The position numbers were made by a program, and so were the translations under genes. A DNA stretch of 64,000 nucleotides from Stratiolaelaps scimitus. Lineage: Eukaryota > Arthropoda > Arachnida > Mesostigmata > Laelapidae. Below the pieces are notes generated by a model, which did no database searches, had not been told where the DNA came from, and saw only the letters and a list, made by a program, of their open reading frames with translations. The stretch covers positions 3,896,501 through 3,960,500 of the forward strand of contig JABWDB010000013.1 in assembly GCA_019614645.1 (NCBI GenBank), read 5' to 3'. Within the stretch, counting starts at the first letter, position 1. Every line of letters begins with the position of its first letter. This document shows positions 1-12,418 of this stretch, piece by piece.

Positions 1-2480
1 CGTGCTCATATCAGCATTCAATAGGACTCCACATCGATGTGGGGAGTGTATTTCTATATGTCCTTTACTCTGCGCGTTATCGCAATGTTTCCTCGTTGTG
101 GAAAACACCCGGAGAGAACAGCCAGCGCACATTATGGCGGTAGTGCTGCGTGTACGTGAAACAGTGCTACTACCAGTCGCTTTTCACATCAGCATTTCCC
201 AGTCGGTGGCAGCTGGAGGAACTAAACGGGAGGCAGCGCGAGGCGTCATGCGGACTACCCACGCAACAAATATCCCTGCGACGTGCCCGGCCGCCAAAGT
301 CGGCGAAATCCTAGAGACGCTCGACTTCAAAGGCTCTCACACGTACTCAAACCTATGTAGGTACTTCGAACCCGTACAGGAGGCTTCCCGTGTCTCCACG
401 TCCCTGGTTCCTTATATTTTCGCAGTATGCAGTAGTCTACTGTATACGATCTGAAAAAATCGCGACCGATGCGCTACCTGACTTCTGCCACGTTACTCGT
501 AAGTGGTACGTCGAACAGTGCTGGCGAAGTGACGCCGTTCCTCTATTCGTGCATCGGGATATCTCGTACAGTTGGGTATCTGTGCTCCAACCCTAAACCC
601 GACTCTGCCCACCCGCATCCCCTCTGCCACAAGCAAACCCATTTTTACCACGTAGAACAAAGGCGTACATTGTTGCGCACTTTCGCTGCCTTTCGTGTTC
701 TGGACTTTCGTGTACTGAACTATGTCTCAGTAGACGTTCAGTTCGGATTCAAGCATTCGACTCCGACGGCCACGATCTTCCTCTTCATCACTGCCCGCCG
801 TTGTTTCTGGCGGTTAGACCTAAAATTTCGTTCAGCAATTTCCGTAGTATCGTCAGCCACTACTCGTAGGTGCGTTACGGCGCCGTCCGCCGTCGCTGGC
901 CCATCGACTTCGTCCTGAGCTGCAATATCTAAAACCAAAATCGAACGCTCATCCTTTTCGCGTAGGGGGCCCGGTGAATAAGTACAATAGTTTACCGAGT
1001 GTTGAGAGCTCAGTATTTCAATTCGCTTCCGATGGTCCCGAACGCTTAAACGGACGAAGACGTACATAATAGTAGATTCAGCTCGATATTGTTGAAGTTT
1101 TAATGAACGTCAAATAACCAGGACCTCATCATTACATTAAGTGTTATAAGGTGTTCGACAAATTATTTACGGTATGTATACAACAACTCCCTTTGTCTAT
1201 GAAGCCACTATGAGCTGAACGCGTGACCGGGCAACCACAAACTATCAACCGTAAAATTAGTCTCCATCACATTAAAAGTCACTAGCCCCAAAATACCTGT
1301 TGACCATTTTGCGATTGAAAGAGTGTCCAAACTGATCCAGTATATAATAATTTCTCCTGGCTACAGTACTATTAAAAATCGTTATGAGTTGTTTTACTCA
1401 GAGAAGGGACATGACAGTTCGCCTGAGATATTCCATATATATAATATTATCCTATCACAACTCGGTATTCTCCAATTCCGTGGATCCTGACTGTTTCAGC
1501 AAAAGCCTTTGCATCGTCTGGATGCTACCCTCGATGGCGATGAAAGACTACCCGCTTGGACCTCAGCAGAACTATTGGTGAGGGATGGCAATACTGGATG
1601 ATAAGCCGGTCGCCGATCTCTTTGGCAGAGGCTGCGACTTCGGTGACCTCGACGGGCCACTTCGTTCGTGCCTATCCCGCCACTGTCTCGTCCCGTCAGC
1701 GTCGCCTTTTCGCTGCGCATCTTCTCCTCGGCTTCGTCTGCTGGTGGTAATAAAGTCGCTTGTTCTCTCCGTCTCACGCGGGATCTCGCCATGCTGTGGT
1801 TTCGGTTAGCGGGAAGCAAAGGAACAGGAGTTGGGCAATGAAGCGGTAACATTATCTTGTTCTTCCACGCTTGACTCGGCTCTGGCTGCTCTCTCTCTCT
1901 CCCCACAAAGTCCGAGACCCCCCCTACCAACCCGCACCCTGAACCGACCCGCAACTCCCCGTTGGCTTTCTTTGGTTTCTTGCTGCGTCGCCGCCATCGT
2001 CGAGTCTCTTTTCTGCAGATTCCTTCCGATGAAGACCAACAAATATGGATAGAAGATCATCGCGCCGTAGAAAAGGACGAATTCGGCTTTGCGGCGAACA
2101 GAAAAGAAGCGAAATCTTCGACTGAACGACTGCAATTTGAAGGGAGCCGAATGAAGACGTGGAGACGCTGGGTAAAGAGATCGGTGGGGAGGGTACGGTC
2201 CCTGAACAAGGAATACAATGAAGGGTGTTTGTCTGACAGTGATCATTATGAATGGGGCACATAGTCATGCGCCTAAATCACAGTTACGGCCAGGTCACAG
2301 GATACGGGAAACTTAACGTAAACGAAATACCACCTATGTATGTGTATACGTGTAATGGAGAGAGAGAGAGAGCGGGAGAGCCATACCATTCATCATTTTC
2401 TATTTATATGTATCAAAGCCTTAAATTGTGTTTTCCCTGTAAATACGTGGCAGTTGGACAAAACGATGACTCTAGGCTTA
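1..2480. other. No supportable gene; unassigned sequence
   Basis: I see no splice-bounded exon, RNA gene or known protein motif here. Open frames such as 2-454 on the plus strand have no recognisable domain and overlap other frames of similar length, as expected of moderately GC-rich non-coding DNA. A short GA run lies near 2359-2372. The stretch near 1860-1960 is rich in C and CT. Confidence 0.6.
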
Positions 2481-2622
2481 CAGCAGGCAGAGGCGTTTTG
2501 TCATCCACGTCAAGCCTGCACTGGATCGGCCCACGTTCATGGAGATTGGAATGTCTCTGGTGGTATCCGTGCGTTTGAAGAAAATTCCCTCCTCTCAAAA
2601 AAAAAAGGTTTACGGAAGTACA
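2481..2622 (+). repeat. Dispersed repeat family E, copy 1
   Basis: This copy matches 12304-12418 in the same orientation. Shared blocks, in order, are GCGTTTTGT-ATCCAC, CGGCCCAC-TTC, AATGTC followed by GGTGGT, and GTGCGTTTGAAGAA followed by CTCCTCT. Divergence is substantial and no coding potential is seen. Two copies define a family but not its class or its true ends. Confidence 0.65.
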
Positions 2623-3580
2623 TTAACGAGATGATCTGCTCAGACCAGGTCTAATAACGGTGACTCTAGTTAAACCCGAAATCTAAGTGGGTTATTAACT
2701 GATGCGACATTCCTAATCCTACGATGCCCAAAAGGACTTTGCTCATGCTGGTACACGCGGACGTGGCGAAAAACAAAGCGAGTCGCAGACGGGCCCACCC
2801 CATAGTGTCGTCCACCGTCCTTCCAGGATTTCGACTCTGGTGGGACAGCAGACACTCGACGTTGATGTCCTTCTGAGGAGGCGAAACCTTCGGCCGCAGT
2901 CCGACTCGCGCGGTGCTAATGTCCTCGTTTAGTCACAACCCGCCTTTGCCCCACCGTTTGATGATGTCGGCACTATCACCTCGTTAGCAGCCTTTGCACG
3001 TCGCAGAGCGCTGCCAACGATTCACGCTAGTGCAGATAGTGCTGACAAATGAACTCCTTCTGACACGCTTTTGAAGGAATTACAATGACAAGAACGTTCA
3101 GCAGACTCCTGCTCAGTCGGCTGCTACCTTCATCGAAGGTCCTTCGACGTGAATGGCTGCCCACCCACTGGTATGTATCCTACGACTATTGAGCTTTTTG
3201 CGAAGAGCAAAGGCGTCTGGACATCGAAGACGCTTGGGAGAAGGCATACAGCGAACTTGATTATAAGGCCCAACAGCAAAACGATTATGCGTTGTGACTG
3301 TCTTCGAGCCCCGTACCATGGGACATTGCTTGAGATGGCAGGGCATTCAACCGTCGACGCGAACCTGTTCTTGCGATAGCGTTAACGGTGATGTTCAACT
3401 GCAACAAGCGGTCGATCAACAACGAATGCAGCCTTTTTGCCATCCAGCTAGCGTTTAAGAAGCTAACCAAACAGAAGATGCGAATTTCAGTATAATTCAT
3501 GTAGGAAAGTAGATTTGTACTATATTGAATCTAAAATAACAAAAGCTATAATACCGTATTCGATTGAAAGCGCCCGCAGC

Positions 3581-3584
<4 letters not shown>
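2623..3584. other. Unassigned; possibly decayed coding sequence on the minus strand
   Basis: No gene is supported. Minus-strand reading from about 2930 to 2670 is open in one frame for roughly 80 codons and includes a hydrophobic stretch, but neighbouring frames are also open and no family is recognisable. It could be an old transposable-element fragment or chance. Confidence 0.3.

Positions 3585-3613
<29 letters not shown>
3585..3613. repeat. (AT)n microsatellite
   Basis: This is an uninterrupted AT dinucleotide run of about 14 units. It has no coding meaning. Confidence 0.95.
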
Positions 3614-3614
<1 letters not shown>

Positions 3615-5960
3615 CATGTTTAATCGAAAAGGGGTGTTCTTGAGCAACAGCATGATCTTGGATTGTACTTACGAGACCGACGTTATCGCGTCGGGACGAA
3701 GCATGCATGGCGTGTGATTGATATGATCTTGAAAGTTTCGAGTTGGCGATCTGGTTACGCACACGCTGTTCAACGAATGTAAAATACGCGTTTAGCAAAG
3801 AAGAGAAGGTAGAACCATATAACGTCCACAGGCCTGATCCCTTTTCAAACATCATCGGGTCGCCCATAAAAGGATGAGCTGCAGGACGGCTCCCCCTCTC
3901 TCAATCTATCTTCCAGCCTTGAATCAGCGTGGAGTAGTGCTCTTTCCAAGAAGGACAAGGAAACTTGTCGACCCAGATGATTCAAGCGTGGAAACCGCAC
4001 CGCAATCCTCATGTATAGAACCCCTTTCAGGACTCGTAGTTGATAATCGATTCGAAGCGGGCTTGTGCAGCCCAGAGCTTATGCTTGAGACTAAACTAGG
4101 CGATAGCGTTACGCTTCGAAAGCCTAATACTGCTTACTAATGGGCCTACATATTTGCATGTACATACCCACAAGCTTGAAGCCACTCGAACTTTGTATTG
4201 TTGCCGGTGTGTATAGGTGAGCCTGGTTGGTTGAGTAAATGTTGCTGAATTTTACTTCCTCTTGCTGTGAGTGAAAGATTGGAAAACGGACGATTCTATT
4301 TAGTATTGATGTATCATGAAGATGGCTTCAATCACCAACTGAATGTTATTAATTTATGTTGTCATTACTGGAAGGCAGAAGCAATCCGATTGTTCAGCGG
4401 TACGCGTTCCATCGACCATCTACTGTCCGAAAGCCACTGGGGGCAAACTACATACTTGGCAATTGCACACTTCTTTAGTAGAGACTTTAAGACGTTCTAC
4501 TCATCTCGTATCTACACGACACACGTTGAAACCTTGATATGCAAAGATGGAACTGGCAGAGGAGGGGGTACTTGGCTTTCCATTTCGTTTGCATGAGGCC
4601 GTGTACTGACTCCTGTGTAGATCAGAGAACGCCTTCTGATACTGGTCTCGCTGTGGTGGGTGGCAATGTTTCGTTCGTGAAGAAGGCGTGTCCAGCGCCT
4701 GTGGCACTTGAAGAAGCATCATTGGACGCAGGGGTGCTGAGCCGGCTGGCGCGCTTACGAACGAAACTCAGACAGCGCCGGCACCGCCACCACCGCCACG
4801 AAAGCCAAGTATCCCTGGAGGCAACCGCGTGTGCGTTCCACTTCACGGAGAGCGCGGAGGTGTGAGGGGTGTCGAATGCCAAATGTGATGCACCGCTTTT
4901 GTAGCCGTATTGCAGTCTCTGTTGCCCCGCTATGGGCGGTGTACCATCAACAGCCGCCCACTGGGAGCTTCGCAGACCCCCAAATCGCGAATCCCGAAGG
5001 CGCATTTAAAGATTCAGAGTTTCCCATCACCGCTAGCTTCGCCAGCGCTGACAGTACCGTTCACCGAAGAAAGATTCAAATCGTCGACGAGAATCTCACC
5101 ACAACGAAGCCAGTCGCACCGCGTTCACTCTTCCCACGGAGTTTCGTTCCTTCTCCAGGAGATTTTGCATCCGCTTTCGACAAATGTCGTCGTAGAGTCT
5201 CTTCCGTTTTTCAAAGCAGGTGCGAAAAAAAAAAGCGAACGCATTTTGTACGTCTCAACTTATATATCTCGTCTGTTACTCCTCTTAGTCTCTGCATTGT
5301 GACGCATTGTGCAGAATGTGTAAAGGAACACCAGCGCATAATGTATATGTCGTGAAGCGGCAGCCTTGAGTTGATTTTGATAGGCAGCCATGAACAGCAG
5401 AAGTAAGTACGATGCGGATGTACTGATAACGTCTGGCTGTGACATTAAATGCTTGGTGCGGACGGTAGGTGGTTCAATCGAATCGATTCTCTAGCATCGA
5501 TCGTTTGCTACTCCACATGTGTATTTTCGCAGTGGTAGGTGCATTTCAGATAGATCACGGCACACATTTCGATATAGAGTACATTGTGTCATATACACGT
5601 GTATGTATTCAACTGAGACGAAAATCAAACCCAATGAGCTGGTGACGGGGTCTTCTGGCCTTGCCCCCCCGCCCCGCTACTAGATGATCTGCTCTTCAGG
5701 TTGCACCATATATAACAGGCTCAACGTAAAAGACTAGACTTCTGGGTCATCAAGCCTCTGAGTTCGGAGTCGTCGGAACGCGCGAAAGATATTCTAGCTG
5801 AGTCCAGTTGGCGGCAATTTCAGATTTGTTTCAGCAATTTCTTGAACGATTGGCAAAGAAGCAGATCGTTGAAGCAAAGCGGGTGAGAAGCCTGTCGGTA
5901 GCGGTCTGTACCTTCCGTTTTGCTGGAAGCAATGCTGAAGATGATGCACTACTTACACGT
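3614..5960. other. No confident gene; several short unassigned ORFs
   Basis: An 88-codon frame on the plus strand (3874-4140) and a 174-codon frame (4831-5355) are present. Neither carries a recognisable domain, and no flanking splice pattern is convincing. A run of C residues lies near 5666. At about 5824-5882 a short segment has an AG acceptor-like start (ttcag at 5819-5823) and a GTGAG donor-like end (from 5881), but it is too short to assign. Confidence 0.5.
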
Positions 5961-5964
5961 CTTG

Positions 5965-6706
5965 ACCATCGAACCGTCGAGCGAGGAAAATCCTACTGAC
6001 GCGCCATCGATATTCGATTGACGACGTACGTTCGTCAAGAACACTACCAGATGTTCCGTCTACGTTAGAACCCGCCAAGGTCGTAACCATTTGTTCAACC
6101 GTTACTACTACAACCACTACAGCGGCTACTACCGTAACTACAATCGCTACATACACAACGCTGTTTCGACGCCTACCGACCAACGTTTGGAACCGAGCAC
6201 GGGCTTTGAGCAGAGGAGCAGCTCGTCTACTTCACTATAATTTAAAGTTAGACGGAACCTTTCTCCTCTCTGCGCCGATTCTGCTGAAGCAACGCCGGCC
6301 GACAACCGATTCGAAGATGTGCCTTGCGCGTCGGTCTATGTCGTCTCTCGATTCCTCACTCTGCCGCCCATCCCCGTCCTCGTTCCTGTCTATCATTCAT
6401 GTGCGTTTTTTTTTTGCTTGTCTTTTCTGTGGTATTTTCCCTTCCACCTCCCGACCTCCCTTATGTTCTTCCTTGCTCTCTCTCTTTCTCTCTCTCCCTC
6501 TCTCTGTCTCATTCTCTGCTTTCTTTTTCTTTGTTCCTCGTGTCCTATACGATCCCCGCGGCGGAGTTTCTCGGACTCCGAGAGTGGTGGCCGGTTTAGC
6601 CAAACTCGAACGCAAACCCTTTTTTTCGAAGAGTTGTAGACGAAGAGCGAACCATCCAGAGCGAGAGCCGACGAGAAGAGCAGGATCGATACACGCCCTT
6701 CTCTAA
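5965..6706 (+). other. Long open frame with Thr-rich triplet stretch; coding status unclear
   Basis: The frame is open from just after a TGA near 5962 to a stop at about 6706. Around 6095-6165 it reads as a Thr/Ala-rich run in which ACT, ACA, ACC and ACG alternate, so the third codon position varies while the first two are kept. That can mark a real Thr-rich linker but can also come from a mutated triplet repeat. The 3' half (from about 6400) is a T/CT-rich microsatellite zone giving Phe/Leu/Ser runs, and is almost certainly non-coding. No ATG-initiated domain is recognised. If any part is real it is more likely a short exon within 5965-6240. Confidence 0.15.
6405..6535. repeat. CT-rich low-complexity tract
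   Basis: This is a mixture of T runs and CTCTCT repeats, including a run of T at 6406-6415 and CT repeats at about 6475-6512. A second CT tract lies at about 6800-6830. They give long Ser/Leu/Phe-rich frames that should not be taken as genes. Confidence 0.85.
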
Positions 6707-7122
6707 GCGTAATAGCAACGTTGAAATATTATTGGACCCTTCGTGCTCCTACCTACCTACTCACCTCGGCTCGTTTTATGTTATTTCTCCTCTTCTATTC
6801 CTCTCTCTCTCTCTATCTCTCTCTCGCTTGCCTGCCTTGTTCAGAGGGCCAACTCGCGTGATTCCAGCTTTTCCGTTTTTCCACACCGCCTTTCCACTGC
6901 TGGCCCTGCTTCTGCTGCTGTTGCTATCATTTCTTGTACTTTTCAAGGCGCTCCTATTTTTTCTTTGCGATGCATGCCCACTAGCCCCGCCTCAATGGGC
7001 CTGATCCGAGGCCCTCGACCACCTCTCTCCTCCTGCCCTCCTGATCTCTCGCAGCGAGGTGTGTAATCCTTTCGAATTTTCGATGAACCCTTCATTGTAG
7101 ACGTCTACCTGCCCGGTCTACC

Positions 7123-7249
7123 TGGTGTTTGCTTGTACGCATGTGGCACTATTTATGGAGCACATCGTATGAGGACAATGTATCGTACGGACAATGTCCC
7201 AGCGCGACGCACTCCATAAACAGTGCCACATGCGTACAAGCAAACGCCA
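7123..7249. mobile_element. Palindromic MITE-like element (38-bp inverted arms)
   Basis: Arms 7123-7160 and 7212-7249 are reverse complements over 38 bp with two mismatches and enclose a 51-bp centre. The centre contains a direct repeat of GGACAATGT. The whole thing is 127 bp with no coding capacity, which fits a miniature inverted-repeat transposable element or a hairpin-forming insertion. No target-site duplication is clear. A structured RNA hairpin precursor is an alternative. Confidence 0.7.
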
Positions 7250-7351
7250 CAATAACATATTGGAGATGTTAAGCAAAGGCAGATGATTAAAAGTTCACGG
7301 AGGAACGTGACGATGCGGCGGCTTTAAGAGAGCAACGAATAGTGCAGTTCT

Positions 7352-7464
7352 GTCGAGCCCGGTGGCGTGGTCATTGCTGCGCCTTGAAACCGAAAGTTGG
7401 TGCACGGGTTCGATTCCCACCGTTGTACGTTTGCGTTTAGGCGGTCAGTCTTACGAAGCAATGC
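7352..7464 (+). mobile_element. tRNA-derived SINE family B, copy 1
   Basis: A tRNA-like head carries a box-A-like GGTGGCGTGGTC and a good box B, GGTTCGATTCC. It is followed by a tail segment with GCGTTTAGGCGG and GAAGCAATGC. The same head and tail appear in reverse orientation at 14416-14549. The cloverleaf is not intact, so this is a SINE or tRNA relic and not a working tRNA gene. Confidence 0.7.
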
Positions 7465-9600
7465 AAAAGAAAATATCAACGTGTCAACGTATCAACGTGT
7501 TCGTTAAATGATGACTGAGATTCGACCACAAAACAAAAATAGTACTCACCTCTACAGATGCTCTTTTTCTTACCGACGCGCCTTCGTAGAACTGCCAGTC
7601 AACGCATTTGAAAGATTCAATGCAGCGAAATCGTATACGCTCCTCGTGTTCCCATATATTTTGCGATGGATTATTAGTACCTTGGAATTGATTTGCAAAC
7701 ATGTAATGTATAGCCAGTTGACAAACACAAGTATGTTACAAACGTATCCCATTATTTGTAAATTATACCTTTTCTATACACTGTGATCGCTCACTGTGGA
7801 AATAAATGATAGACGCCGATGTGACTATGTAGACCGAAACTCCTGCAGCTCAGGCAACAAAGAATAATATCCCATTGTACGTGATTTAGATAGAAATTCG
7901 CCTATAGGACACCATATGCACCATATGGAACGTTATTAATATGCTATTTCACAATATACACCATGACCCATTGCTTGCGACGCAGTTACGGACGACCAGC
8001 AAGACTGTAAAATATCTCAATAATTCTGCCATGGATGTATTCCAACCCACGGTCATTCACTCGGGACGGCAACGGCGGGCTTCGACGACCCGCGAAACCT
8101 GGAAGCTGGCAGCAAAATATTGCTGGTCCTAAGCTCAACTCGAAGGAGAAGAGAGATGAGTCTGTGGGGGGTGACTAAGGGAAGACTCCTGAAGTAGGGC
8201 TAGGGACTGGCGAAGTCGACCTAGCAGCGTTGGAGGTTCGCGGCAGCAGTGGCGAGCCACGAATTTAAATCATATGCGCATAGTTCCGAAGAAGAGACAT
8301 TCACCACCCACACGGCCAGAGCGTGCAAGAGAACACCCGCCTCCAGACGCTGCCTGCCACCCCACAAGGGCGGGCACACTCACACACACACACGCATACA
8401 CACCCCGACAAACACACACACGGCCTCACTTGTTCGCAGCAACGAGAAGGCGAGACACGCACAAAGGAGCAAGTCGAGGAGCTGGTGCGAGAGGAAGCTC
8501 TACTCCACGCGAGGAGCAGATCCCTTCTATTCTCGGCAGGCAACATAGGAGAGCGAAGGAAGAAGCGAGCAAGACCTATAGAACACCTTCAGACGCTGTC
8601 ACCGGTCGGTCCTTCGGTGGAAGCCTTCGGTGAACGAGGACGCGAATTCTGGACATCCACGGCGATCTGAAGCCGAGCAGCCGGGGCCCATATTCGACGA
8701 GGCAGGACCACAACGATGTGGAGGAGAATGGAGAACGTAGTCGTTTTTCCAAGTTAGGTGCACTCACGGCGTAACTTCTAGGGCTCATACGCCAACATAT
8801 CGAAAGAGGTTTGAGCTACGGCGAACACTGGCACGAGTAGGCCGACGTGGAAGCAGCCTGCTGCGGGGCTTGCCCTTGGTCTCGACAGGTGGTGCGTGCG
8901 CAGCCGTGTGCGTCGAAGCGAGCCGAGACGAGGAATGACTGTGCAGTCTCTGTTGCGGTAGTAGAGCGAGAGAGAGAGAGAGGTAGATACGACACATTAG
9001 AAGCTACCCGGTAAAAAGAGAACGAGTGATAGATATGGGATGGACAATTGAGGCCTGTGAAGATGTAGAATGAAATTCGAATACCCTTCGAAAGGTTCAC
9101 GTTGCAGTATTATATAACTCTTGTTGTGTGCTTATTTAAGGTCATGGTTTAATGCCGCCACCGTGAACGAAGGTGCGAAGCCTTGTCAACCACAAATGTC
9201 TGCGTATGATGGCCTAAGCAAGTCGCATATATTATGCAGTTTATTGAGTTTATTCAGCCCTGTGTGCAACGCTATCACGCACTTCACCAGCACTGAAATA
9301 CAATCAAACTGGTTCCGATCGTGTCGAGGATTGACAGAACGAAGTCATATTCTGTCTATTGTTCTGTAATTACAGCTTCGGGTCATTAAAAACACAATAC
9401 TTGTGTTCTGTGATCGTCAACTTCGTCAACGGGAAAAAACAACGTATTTTAGGCGTTCTGATTGTGTACGGCTTGGCATACAGAGTGTATCAGAAAGGTG
9501 TCGATATAGTGACCGGTTAACGTGTCCATGTCTTTCCGGTACTTGCTTAGGAGGTGGATAGATCCAAGAAAAAGAACCCGCTTTGAGCAAGCCTTTAGAG
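7465..9600. other. No supportable gene; one (CA)n-rich patch
   Basis: The stretch 8378-8432 is CA-rich. GC content rises over 8090-8950, where overlapping frames on both strands are open without recognisable domains. A short GA run lies at about 8968-8982. No exon is supported. Confidence 0.55.
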
Positions 9601-9672
9601 GTTACCCACCTCGACCAGGCCAACCGGGTGAGCGTATTACTCACTAAGCTAAGCTACGACAACGCCGCGGTC
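9601..9672 (-). repeat. tRNA-like relic (SINE-head candidate)
   Basis: Read on the minus strand, the segment has a box-A-like TAGCTTAGTGAGTAA and a degraded box-B-like GGTCGAGGTGGG at tRNA spacing. It does not fold into a full cloverleaf. It may be another tRNA-derived SINE head unrelated to families A and B. Related tRNA-like sequence may continue to about 9830. Confidence 0.4.
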
Positions 9673-10279
9673 AGTTCCATGGGCAGAGCTTATTTCTTAT
9701 TTCCGGCGTAATGATCACAAGAAGGTCTTCATTAGCAGCATACCATGGGCCAGCTCAGCGGTCAGCATCTCACCGAGATACCTCACGGCTAGTCCCGCTG
9801 CGACCTCAATAACGGAGGTCCGTATTGCCATAGACACATAGAGAAGGTCTTTAACTCTCCTGTTAGTCAGCGCATGATCCCAAAAGCTGAATTATAATAG
9901 AGTACCGAACCTACGAAAGACCAACGCTCGAGTTTCGAAGACTTCCTTCAGTGAATAGTTCCATGGACCAATGAACGCACTTGCCATAAATGAGGTGCCA
10001 TTCATGTGATCGCAATATCGCATTTCTAATCTGTGAAGCCTTTAGAAGAATGAACAAAAATACGAAATGCGTGGATTAAGTTGTGTGACACCATGCATGT
10101 GTACAGCACTTCTGTGATAGTGGTAGTGGTGGTATTGTTGACGTGATGTGCTATACAATTATTGATTGAACATTTAGAAGTACGATGCTGGGGACACACA
10201 GCCCAATTGTACTGCCTTGTAACAGAACAAAAGTATTGTGTACCCTTAGGTCCGAAGACGGCTTTGAAAACAAAAATAT

Positions 10280-10436
10280 AAATGGTTTTATTGGTTTATT
10301 AAGGGAACTGCAATGCGTAAGTTCTCTTATATGTCACGCCACGGGAGTCGAACCTGCGACCTCCGTCATTTTTACTGACAAGGGCCGCGCAGTCCAAGCC
10401 ACCGCGTTGACAACTGAAGGCGTTGGACTAAACAAA
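10280..10436 (-). mobile_element. tRNA-derived SINE family A, copy 1 (near full length)
   Basis: On the minus strand a tRNA-like head ends in box B, CAGGTTCGACTCC. A unique block GACATATAAGAGAAC follows, then an A-rich tail with TTAATAAACCAATAAAA. The same order is found at 27961-28082 (plus) and 49954-50098 (minus), with tail-only copies at 41790-41836 and 56983-57043. A Pol III-transcribed, LINE-mobilised SINE is the best explanation. It gives a false 86-codon ORF on the plus strand. Confidence 0.8.
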
Positions 10437-10886
10437 GCTAGCTGATACGAGCAGCTTGCTAAACCCTTGATCTGAGAAGGGAAGTGGAGAAGTCGTGTGT
10501 GACTGGCATAACTGTGACGGCTAATCTCTCATCTGCTTTTCGCTTCTATAAAACGGCTCTAGCGTATATGTAACAGTTTCAAGTGACAATGCAAAATATG
10601 TATGGTCGAATCAGCCACTTCTGTGCGAAATCCTTTGGCCATGATACGGGCTAGTAGCTACTCTAAGGGACGAGTACAATATAGCGGTATAGTTTACTAC
10701 ACTTATATCTATGAGATGGTTACCATTATGCGGTAAAGTTTTGCCGAATAATTCGATCACAGACTTTTCGCCACAGCCTATAGTAAATGTGAGAGATGAG
10801 CTCAACAGGTCAAAAAAATAAAATCATTAGATGCAACCTAAAGTACCCCCAACGACGCTCTGCAATAATTGTCAGGTTTAGGTGAT

Positions 10887-10907
10887 CACACACACACACA
10901 CACACAA
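10887..10907. repeat. (CA)n microsatellite
   Basis: This is a short uninterrupted CA run of about ten units. Confidence 0.9.
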
Positions 10908-12303
10908 CTAGATGATGGAAGGCAAGGGAACTCAAAATATGCAGAGTGCTTCATTCGTCAGAAATTTAACACTTTTTACACAGATTACAAGCTGTTTGTG
11001 CACGTTGATTTTGAAACATCGCCTTTTGAGAACAGATGATATATTGTGAGGCAGGACTAATCTTTCTACGTCCCTCCCAGTGTCACTTGAGCATTGCACC
11101 ATTGGCGTTTGGCGCTGTCGTCATCTCTTTCGGTGTCTCGTCATACGCCCGAGGCGCCACACTTCTCTTCGTGCACCGATGGTACCGTTCCGCGGCTGCA
11201 TGCGTCCGCACTGTGATGTATTCTGCGAACTTGTAGAGTTGTCTATGTGAAGTGGCCTAAGTCGTGAAGCCTAGGCCTTCGAGCAGCAGGCAGCCCCCCC
11301 GGAGCATGTTGTCTCTTGCTTAACCCTGCGTCTCTTTTTTCGCGGCCCAGTCAGTTGCTTACCCCTACGTTCGCTGCAGACGAACGGACGGACGAAGAAG
11401 GCCGACGGCCTCGGCCGGCTGAAGATGGACACTGTCATCGTTGTGACCGAACCCCGGCCAGCCAGCAGCCCCGGACTTCGTTCGAGGAAGCTCCTGGCAG
11501 ACGCTCGGTCGCGGTGGGCCTCCTCTGTCGTATGGCGGACACTGGCTGCTCACAGCTGTGGCGGCCGAGTCTCGAGGCGCAGGCGACACTGGCGGCCTGA
11601 TGATCGGTTTAATGTCCTTTCTGGCGAGTTGCCAGCCACGGGCGCGGCGAGTACTTGTTCGTAGGGAGACGTTCAAGCAGACGGGGCTTTGGTGCATGGA
11701 AGGTTGCCGGCTTGAAGTCAGGGAGGAGAAGAGGGGATCACAGGCATCGAGACGGCGCTGGGTAAGACCGGGTCGAGACAGGGCATTTGCCATGTTAAGA
11801 ACGAGGTCGCCGGTCTGCGGTCTGCTCTGCTTCATCTATCTCCGTTCACGGTGGTTTCGTTTAGAGTTCAGAAAAGGAGAACGCGAAGAAAGAGATCAAG
11901 AGAGCGGGCGAAAGAGAGAGAGAGATGTAGAGGTACTTCCCGTGTACAGTTTAGGTGTACACATGCACATACATGCACATATGCCGGTTGTAACAGAAGA
12001 AAGTCTGTTCGCCGGCAAATTTACAATAGAAGCCATCGACTTGGTGCGACACTCATTGCCTTCGTAAATTTTACGGCTTTTAAGGCTCGCTTCTCATGAC
12101 AACCGCCAGTACAGCACTAGGTTGAAAAACAAACGATCCTTATTCTTATTAGAAGATTTTTTGACCACGACTGACAAGTCACTCCATAAAACACACGCCA
12201 CAGGAACATTAGGTGGAACAGTTGCACACCTTCCCTAGATATCGAAGTAGCGTTAAGCATGCCGACTCTAGGGAAGAGATAGACTCTCAGCATAGGGGCG
12301 TTC
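10908..12303. other. GC-rich segment without a supportable gene
   Basis: GC content is high from about 11050 to 11850, and long overlapping frames open on both strands (for example 11365-11835 minus and 11558-12067 plus). None has a recognised domain. Both strands being open at once is a property of GC-rich sequence and not evidence of a gene. A GA-rich tract lies at about 11875-11932. Confidence 0.5.
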
Positions 12304-12418
12304 TAACAGGTAGACGCGTTTTGTTATCCACATCGGCCCACATTCTGTGAAGAGTCGAATGTCACCGGTGGTGTCTGTGCGTTTGAAGAAGATCTTCTCC
12401 TCTACCAAGAAAAGAAAG
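12304..12418 (+). repeat. Dispersed repeat family E, copy 2
   Basis: This is the second copy of the element at 2481-2622, in the same orientation, with the shared blocks GCGTTTTGTTATCCAC, CGGCCCAC and GTGCGTTTGAAGAAGA. It is non-coding. Confidence 0.65.

Noticed and set aside
6206..6706. 166-codon plus-strand ORF with a hydrophobic stretch resembling membrane segments
   Set aside because: The hydrophobic part is encoded by T runs and CT microsatellite and is not a genuine membrane helix.
7352..7432. Functional tRNA gene
   Set aside because: Box A and box B are present, but the acceptor and anticodon arms do not pair. The head-and-tail match with 14416-14549 shows it is a SINE.
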